Shown here: piece after piece, positions 57,427 to 64,000 of the stretch
Numbering within the stretch: position 1 is the first letter of the stretch
Layout of the letters: every line of letters begins with the position of its first letter
The notes under the pieces: model-generated
What the model was told of the DNA's origin: nothing
What the model saw: the letters and a program-made list of their open reading frames with translations, nothing else
Database searches by the model: none
From: Sipunculus nudus
Lineage: Eukaryota; Annelida; Sipuncula; Golfingiida; Sipunculidae
Direction: 5' to 3'
Assembly: GCA_026874595.1 (NCBI GenBank)
Contig: CM049313.1
Location: 63,059,659-63,123,658 of the forward strand
Length of the DNA stretch: 64,000 nt
Made by a program: the position numbers and the translations under genes

Positions 57427-59155
57427 CCCAGAATATAGGTTACTAGGTATTTTTATCGATGAATTACCCAAATGAAACAAGGTTGGAGATATCGTTACAA
57501 TAAAATTGACCATTGGAACATAATAGACTTTATTTGCAGTTTTCCATATGAGTAACGTAACGACCCAAAGTACGTCCCATCAATCCATATAAAATGCCTT
57601 GTGAGCCATGTTTTTAAGGCAATTGCGCATTCTTAGTGCTTTCCGCCTACTGTTTATAAATTTCTCAATGCTAAATATATCCACCCGGCTGCAACATCAC
57701 CATGTGCAGCTTCCCGAACACCGCTCCTCAGGGCACAGCGTTTTTGTCCCCGTCAGCTGGTACTTGTTGCGACTCATTAAATACATAGACAAGACGTATA
57801 AATGATCACAACACGTGGACACCTCATTACAAGTGATTTATAGTGTATTAGTTGCTCGCTTGGTCTTGTTTTAGACCTAGTTGGTGACATGAATACATTT
57901 GGTTTAAATTTGTAAAATGGCTAACTCCTTGTAAACATTAAAACCTTGAACCTAACGCACGTAAAATATCCTTAATCTTACTAGTCTTCTGTAAATGTTA
58001 CAAAGTCATAATTATTAACTGATTTAATATGTTTACGTATTATCTTTAATCCATTTTTAATTATTGCATGTTTTATTATTGAACCAATTTACTGTGTACT
58101 GCGTCAACACCACTGGGTATATACGTCATTTATATGGATAATTGGGCTAAAGAAATATTGGTACAAACACTAATTTAACTTAAATGAAATCAAATTTATG
58201 TAGAATATGTTATTCACCAAGAAAGTACGCTACATGCCCCCCCCCCCCCAAAAAAAAAAAAAAAATGGTCTTCACTGAGTTTATACGCGGATTGGTCTGA
58301 TCAGGTAATGTTTCATGCCTTCCAGGTGAAAACCATCTTACCACATTACAGGGGTATCATATTGGTTGTGGTCGGGGTGGGGGGGGGATGCATTGAGTCA
58401 GGTTTCTTGATCTTATCTTTTACCCAAAAAATGCTGTGTTATCAGCATATTTGCAGGGAAAAAAGACTTGGAACGTGCTCACATACACCCGTAACACGTT
58501 CCCCGCACACCCACACATGCACACGCTTTCTTATACCCTCTGCTGATTATAAGTCAGGTTAAGAAAGAAAAGGTCTTGTTTGTACCTTGTGTGTGGTATA
58601 GATAGATAAGGAATATAGGTTACTAGGTGTTTTCATCGATGATTCACCAACATGAAACAAGGTTAGAGAACGTGCCCACTGAAGCACCTATTTTCCCTGG
58701 GACTTACGGTCAGATATGCACGAAGATATGAATGCTGCAGGTATCACCGGTGTAGCTGTTTCAGATTACCCCCGCTTCATTTTACCCCCCCCCCCCACTT
58801 ACCCTCGGAAACTTGAAAACATATTACCCCAGTGGGTAACTTGAAATCGATTTCAGGTTACCCTCTACAAGTTTAGATAACCTTTTTAAACCACAGTTGT
58901 GTTGTTGTATATTTGCTTAAAATTCTTGTAATTGCTTTATTGTGGATAAATCAAATTAGTTTGAATCTTTTTATATCTTATGTTTGCATGTAAAATGTCA
59001 TGCGCTTGGATGAACTTTATGAATTAATATAACTATAATTCACAATAACATTTTTTTAACATTTCGCAACAATTTATTTTTCTAAGGTTCATTACCAACT
59101 TTAAAATCACGCATCTTTCACGTGGTTTAATTTAAATAAAATCTGAGTTTAAAGC
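57427..59155. other. No supported gene; homopolymers
   Basis: C11 then A16 at 58,238-58,264, G tract at 58,378-58,387, C tract at 58,786-58,796. 'gaatataggttactaggt' with 'atgaaacaaggtt' occurs twice (57,431 and 58,611), a short dispersed duplication. No coding exon supported. Confidence 0.4.
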
Positions 59156-59159
59156 AAAA

Positions 59160-60235
59160 CTAGGGACCCGTGGGTCTCAACGCTCACCTGAATTTGTCTA
59201 TAAGGATATTTTAAAAGAGATTTTTCAGAATGACAGTCCTGTGACCTTAACCAATGACCTTGTGACAAAAAAATCTTTGAATTATTACCCTTGAACTTGC
59301 AGCATTTAGATTATTGTTACAATCTTTTAAAAAGTGACCTTGACCTCTGACCAAGTAACCACAAATCTACAAATTTCCTCACTTTGGGCAAGTAAGCCAT
59401 GTGTGAAAGATGGAAGGTTTGTAATGAAAAATTTGATTTACAGTGCATCCACAATCATTTTAAAGATGTAGCTCCTGTGACTTCAATTTGATCCCTGGAC
59501 CCTGAAAATCAAAATGTATTTTTTAAGTGGTGGGTCATAAATAAATAAAGTTTGAGGCCAATCTGTCTATCCGAAGCAGAATTATCATCCATAATTGGTG
59601 AAATGGGCCCTGTGACCTTGACCTTTGACCCTATGACCCAAAAATCGAATAGAATCTTCCTCTATTGGCAGGTTAGCAATATCTTGAAGATGGAAGGTTC
59701 GTGATGAAAAGTTTGGCATACACATTCTTTTTAAAGAAATGGGTCCTTAGACCTTGACCTTTGACCGTTGGACCCCAAAATTAACACGGTTCTTACTTTA
59801 GTGTAGAGCCATATATAAGTTAAGTTTGAAACCAATATGTCAAACTAAACTGGAGTTATCGTCTGGAAACTAATTTGTGAACAGATGGCCCTGTGACCTT
59901 GACCTTTGACCTGGTGACCCAAAATTCATTTATGCTTTCCTCATACTGGCAAGTCAGCTAAATGTGCAAGATGGAAAGTTTGGGATGAAAAGCTTGGATT
60001 AAAATGCAGCCATAATCTTATTAAATAGGTGAGTCCTGTGACCTTGACCTTTGACCTTGTGACCAAAAAATCGTATAGGTTTTTGTGTCAATCCAACCTG
60101 GAGATATCATCTGAAATCAAATTTGTGTGAATGAATGGATTGACAGACAGACAGACAGAAAAACAGACAGACAGACAGGGTGATTACTATAGGGCATCCA
60201 CTTGTGATCAATAAACACACCAGGTTTTGGGACGC
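59160..60235 (+). mobile_element. Pearl-like element with GACCC-GT-GGGTC start
   Basis: Starts with the palindromic GGACCCGTGGGTCTC and 'gctcacctg'. Core units with 'gtgaccttgacctttgacc' recur near 59,612, 59,749, 59,892 and 60,038, with 'agatggaaggtt' and 'gatgaaaag' between them. A (GACA)n run (60,141-60,178) and 'ctatagggcatccacttgtg' close it. Confidence 0.65.
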
Positions 60236-60600
60236 CGGATGCAATAAATAACTAAAAATACAGGTGGCGCCACAACTTTTCGAGAACTGACAAAACTAGT
60301 CATGGTCAATATTCAAGGCAAGATTCATGACAATCCATGCCTTAATTATCAAGTTATTGGAGGTTTTGTATTATATTTTTGATTATTCTAGGGGGTACTT
60401 TCAAGCCCCATAGCTCGGAGGATATAGGTCAGAGTGACCTTATTTCAGGTTTCCAAGGAAATTTTTTATTGACCTCCTTGGATGTTTACTGAGAAGTTTC
60501 TAGGCAGTAACGATTTGTGCCCTGTTAACGGACGTCTGGACGACCGGGCGGACGACGCCATTCCTATACCTCAGTTGACTTACAGTCAGCTGAGCTAAAA
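60236..60600 (+). repeat. GGCGCC core unit with hairpin end
   Basis: Core 'aggtggcgccac' at 60,262, 'ccccatagctcggaggatat' at 60,400, 'gtaacgatttgtgccctgtt' and a short GACG run. Then 'ctcagttgact' pairs with 'agtcagctgag' (60,569-60,596) and A's follow. One unit of the family that is tandem at 61.4-63.4 kb. Confidence 0.6.
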
Positions 60601-61284
60601 ACCAACATTTATATTTTGCAACCCTCAGGTGCTTCTGAATCATGTGGCCAAGTGACATGGCGTCTGCCATAGGTTGCAATCAAAAGTATTTTTTGAATAT
60701 TTATGACCAGTTAATCACAAATCAGGAGCTTTCAAGAGCAGTTGTTTGAGCATGTGAGCTTCAGTATACATACATAGATGCCAACATTGTAGGATGGCAC
60801 TCAGCGGAGGGCATACCTCCGTCAAGGAAAAAAAAAACAATCCTGGATACGCCCCTTAACAAATCAGAACCAAAACGTAATGGATACCCTGACCAATGGC
60901 CGAACCTTTATAACGCTATGTGTAAATTGGGTTGTGTTTATTTTAGTTAAAGCCATCTATACATCTACCTTTAAATAAAGATAATTTATATGATAGAAAT
61001 CATACTTATTCTCCGCATACATATTAATGAACTGTGACACGGAACCTAATATCAACAGATCACGTATGCGTGATGAACATAAATTTTGTTTAAAAAAAAT
61101 CAGATTCTGTAACATTGGGCAGCGTGAAATGTCTAGGGGAATGAATAAAAAAGTCAGTGTTTTTTGTTAACAAATAACCATAATTTATTCTTAAAACAAA
61201 CCCCAACATTACAATACACCAAATCAATACAATGACACAGTATAACAGCAGTATAACAGCAAATCAATTCAATCGCACAGTTAA
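60601..61284. other. No supported gene
   Basis: Nothing recognised. Confidence 0.4.
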
Positions 61285-63395
61285 AACAAGTGACCCGTGG
61301 GTCATGACGCTCAGCCGAATGACATGTGAACAGTATGTCCTTGCACAGGCAACTAAGTACGATAATGTAGGTGGCATCATTGTTCATGTATATTAGCTTA
61401 AGTTCATCAAGACCCATAAGCACAACAAATTTGATGACAACCCAACCAGCCTTTTCTTAGGAATCTGGCAATTTGTGTGTCTTTTGCATTATTTCTGGGG
61501 TAGTCAAACATACCCCAAAACCCTGAGAATATAGGTCATTGCAATGACCGAATTTCAGGTTTCTGGGGAGAACTTTTGAGGAACTCTCAGGATATCAAGC
61601 TAGAAGATTCTGGGCCAAATGGTTATGATTTGTGCCCTACTTTGGTTTAAAATTTTCAGTTATTCTGAGGGGTGCTTATTAGCCCCATAGCTCAGAAAAT
61701 ATGGGTAACAGAGACCTAATTTCACGTTTCCTAGGAGACTTTTCATGGACCTCCCTGGATTTTAAGTAAGAAGATTTCAGGTCCAATGGTTACGATTTGT
61801 GCCCTGCTTGGTATCAAATTTTTAATTATGCTGGGGGGAGTTTATAAGCCCCATAGCTCAGAGAATATGAGTAACAGAGACCTCATTTCAGGTTTCCAAG
61901 GATATTTTTCACAGACCTCCCTGGATGTCAAGTAAGAATATTCTAGGACCAATGGTTACAATTTATGCCTTGTAAACGGACCACTGCATCTGTAAAGGTA
62001 TCAAAAATAGAGAAAAAAGGGTTAAACCTTTAAAAAATCCAGGTGGCGCCACTAGTCTGCAGGATCTAATGAAAGACTCAATGATCAATATGCATGCAAA
62101 GAATCATGGTGATAAATGCATTAGTTGTTCAGATAATGGAACTTTATATCATATTTTTAATTATTCTGGGTATTTCTGAGCACCATAGCTTGGAGAATAT
62201 GCATGGGTAACAGAGACCTAATTTCAGGTTTTGCATGATACTTTTCATGGATCTCCCTGGATGTCAAGTTAGAAGATTTCAGGTCCAGTAGTTAGGATTT
62301 GTGCACTGTTAATAGATGAACGCATCTTAAGAGGTCTCAAAAATAGAGAAAAAAATTCGTTAATATCGAAAAAAATACTGGTGGCACCACCAAACTGCAG
62401 AAACTGATTAAATATTCCATGATTAATTTCCATGCAATGAATCATGGTGATCAATGCAATAGCTGTTCAGATCCTTGAGCCTTTGTTTCAAATTTTCCAT
62501 TATCCTGGAGGGTACTTCAGAGCCCAATAGTTCAGATTTAATGGGTAACAGAGACCACAGAGCCTTTTCATGGGCCTCTCTGCATGTCAAGAGAGAAGAT
62601 TCTAGTTCCAGCCGTTACAATTTGTGCCATGTTAACAGATGACCACATCTCAAGGTCTCAAAAATAAAGAAAACAAATTCGTAAAAATAAAAAAAATATA
62701 CAGGTGGCGCCACCAGTCTGCAGAAACTGATGAAACATTCCATGACCAATATCTATGCAAAGAAATCATGGTGATCAATGCAGAAGTTATTCAGATACTT
62801 GAGCTTTTGTATCAAATTTTCCATTATTCTGAGGGGTACCTCGGAGCCCAATAGCTCAGAGTTTATGGGTAACAGAGACCTTTTTTCAGGTTTCCAAGGA
62901 GACTTTTCATGAGCCTCCCTGCATGTCAAGAGAGAAGATTCTAGGTAGTTGTTAGGATTTGTGCCCTGTTAACAGATGACCGCATCTCAAGGTTTCAAAA
63001 ATAGAGAAAAAAATCGTAAAAAAATTTTAAAAAATGCAGGTGGCGCCACCAGTCTGCAGAAACTGATGAAACATTCCATGACTAATATCCATGCAAATAA
63101 TCATGGTTATCAATGCATTATTTGTTCAGAAACTTGAGTTTTTGTATCAAATTTTCCATTATTCTGGGGGGGGGGGGTTACTTCGGAGCACCATAGCTCG
63201 AAGAATATGGGTAACAGAGACCTAATTTCAGGTTTTCAAGGAGATTTTTTATGGGTCTCCCTGGATGTAAAGTAAAAAGATTCCAGGTGCAGCTGTTACG
63301 ATTTATGCCCTGTTAACGGACAGACGGCCGGACGGACGACGGACAAAGGATGATCGCTATAGCTCAGATGACTTACAGTCAACTGAGCTAAAAAC
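61285..63395 (+). mobile_element. Full-length-looking pearl-like element, ~330-bp units
   Basis: It begins with the palindrome GACCCGTGGGTC (61,292) and 'gctcag'. Units of about 330 bp follow, each with 'ccatagctcagagaatatg', 'ggtaacagagacctaatttc', 'ctccctggatgtcaag', 'gttacgatttgtgccctgtt' and a GGCGCC-type core. The cores are near 62,040, 62,386, 62,701 and 63,037; the first units lack the core. A GGAC run (63,320-63,345) and a hairpin of the same sequence as at 12,141 (63,360-63,390) close it. There is no coding capacity. Confidence 0.7.
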
Positions 63396-63410
63396 CAAAG
63401 TGCACAGTAC

Positions 63411-63680
63411 CTGGATACCACCACTGTCACAGCGACAAGTCCTTTAAAATGTATTCTCTCGGAGAATAACAGTAAAGCTCTTGTAACAATCCCGAAAGTA
63501 TAGTGAAGACCAAATAAGATTCGTCACAAATCCAGAGAAAATCTTTAAAAAAATCTATAATTGCCGCACTCGTCGGAATAGGTCCCATATACTGACATAC
63601 ACGCTTCTGTGTCCGCTGGAATATTCTCTCACCTCTCTCTCTCGGCTCTAAAACACAGCCTCTTTATATAACTTTTCACC
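63411..63680 (-). promoter_or_regulatory. Candidate promoter and 5' exon on the minus strand
   Basis: A TATA box ('ttatataaagagg', about 63,668-63,656) precedes about 230 bp without repeats that ends in a donor, 'ggtatccag|gtactg' at 63,411. The would-be leader has a short upstream frame of 53 codons starting MGPIPTSAAIID. The orientation fits the ADAMTSL5-like gene, whose first coding exons are missing, but the link is inference. Confidence 0.3.
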
Positions 63681-64000
63681 TCAAGCCTAGAATTTTCCAT
63701 TTTTGAACAATCTAAAGAACCATACACGTGCACAGAAACGAACATTCGAGACAGGCACGGCAGCGAGCTGTTACTCTCCGCGAGAATTCAACCAGTACGG
63801 ATTAAATTGAGAGTGCAACACCCGGCCAGGCGAGACATGAGTTACGCCCGTGTCACACAATAAAAAAGACAGCTGTAAAACTTGTGTGCACAATAAACAG
63901 GGGCACCTGTAACAATTGTTACACAGTTATTACTATTAGGAGGAGTTCTTATAACGCCGCTGTGAAGGATGCTTGCTCCCCTATACAAGCTGTTTACCTA
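63681..64000. other. Repeat-poor flank
   Basis: No repeat family seen. If the TATA box at 63.66 kb is real, this is its upstream region. No coding exon recognised. Confidence 0.35.

Noticed and set aside
57254-57475. Frame reading WGSDRDSNSRPLDYE
   Set aside because: It is the translation of a tRNA-derived SINE (antisense B-box region) and not a gene.

Overview
The window looks like nuclear genomic DNA from a mollusc, most likely a bivalve. It is AT-rich and intron-rich. It carries many short dispersed repeats built around a palindromic GGCGCC core, tRNA-derived SINE pieces and several families of non-autonomous DNA transposon. The only two convincing protein genes are spliced with GT-AG introns. 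The bivalve assignment is an inference from repeat style and gene content.

Layout. Positions 1-14 kb are almost wholly repeats: tandem GGCGCC-core arrays, pearl-like (Helitron-like non-autonomous) elements that end in a 14-nt-arm hairpin, a 63-bp minisatellite, and no supported gene. At 14.6-15.4 kb there is a 764-bp inverted-repeat element with a TA target duplication. At 16.85-17.44 kb there is a 39-bp minisatellite of 15 units, and at 19.3-19.5 kb a perfect 119-bp tandem duplication. Positions 19,666-24,169 hold a complete hAT transposon. Its three-exon transposase is intact (766 aa) and has an AT-hook-like start, a perfect PCNA-interaction (PIP-box) consensus, a BED/TTF-like zinc finger, an RNase-H-like core and a C-terminal dimerisation domain. 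A 5S rRNA-like piece sits in its second intron. Positions 24-38 kb have no supported gene, but hold a 1.08-kb pogo/mariner-like inverted-repeat element, homopolymer G and C tracts and further pearl-like elements.

Positions 38,955-52,255 on the minus strand hold nine phase-consistent exons of an ADAMTSL5-type secreted extracellular-matrix protein: thrombospondin type 1 repeat, ADAMTS cysteine-rich domain, spacer, Asn/Pro-rich linker and C-terminal netrin-like (NTR) domain, 597 residues in total. The exon or exons for the signal peptide were not firmly identified. Two candidate upstream exons (54.5 and 55.8 kb) and a TATA-containing candidate promoter (63.4-63.7 kb) are given at low confidence. 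The introns contain SINEs, a foldback element, a TTAA-flanked element and a CpG-rich stretch (46.6-48.1 kb) with unrecognised open frames.

Positions 53-63.4 kb are again repeats, including two small pogo-like elements, a SINE and a full-length-looking pearl-like element at 61.3-63.4 kb. The two genes are functionally unrelated: one is a mobile-element transposase and the other a host matrix gene.
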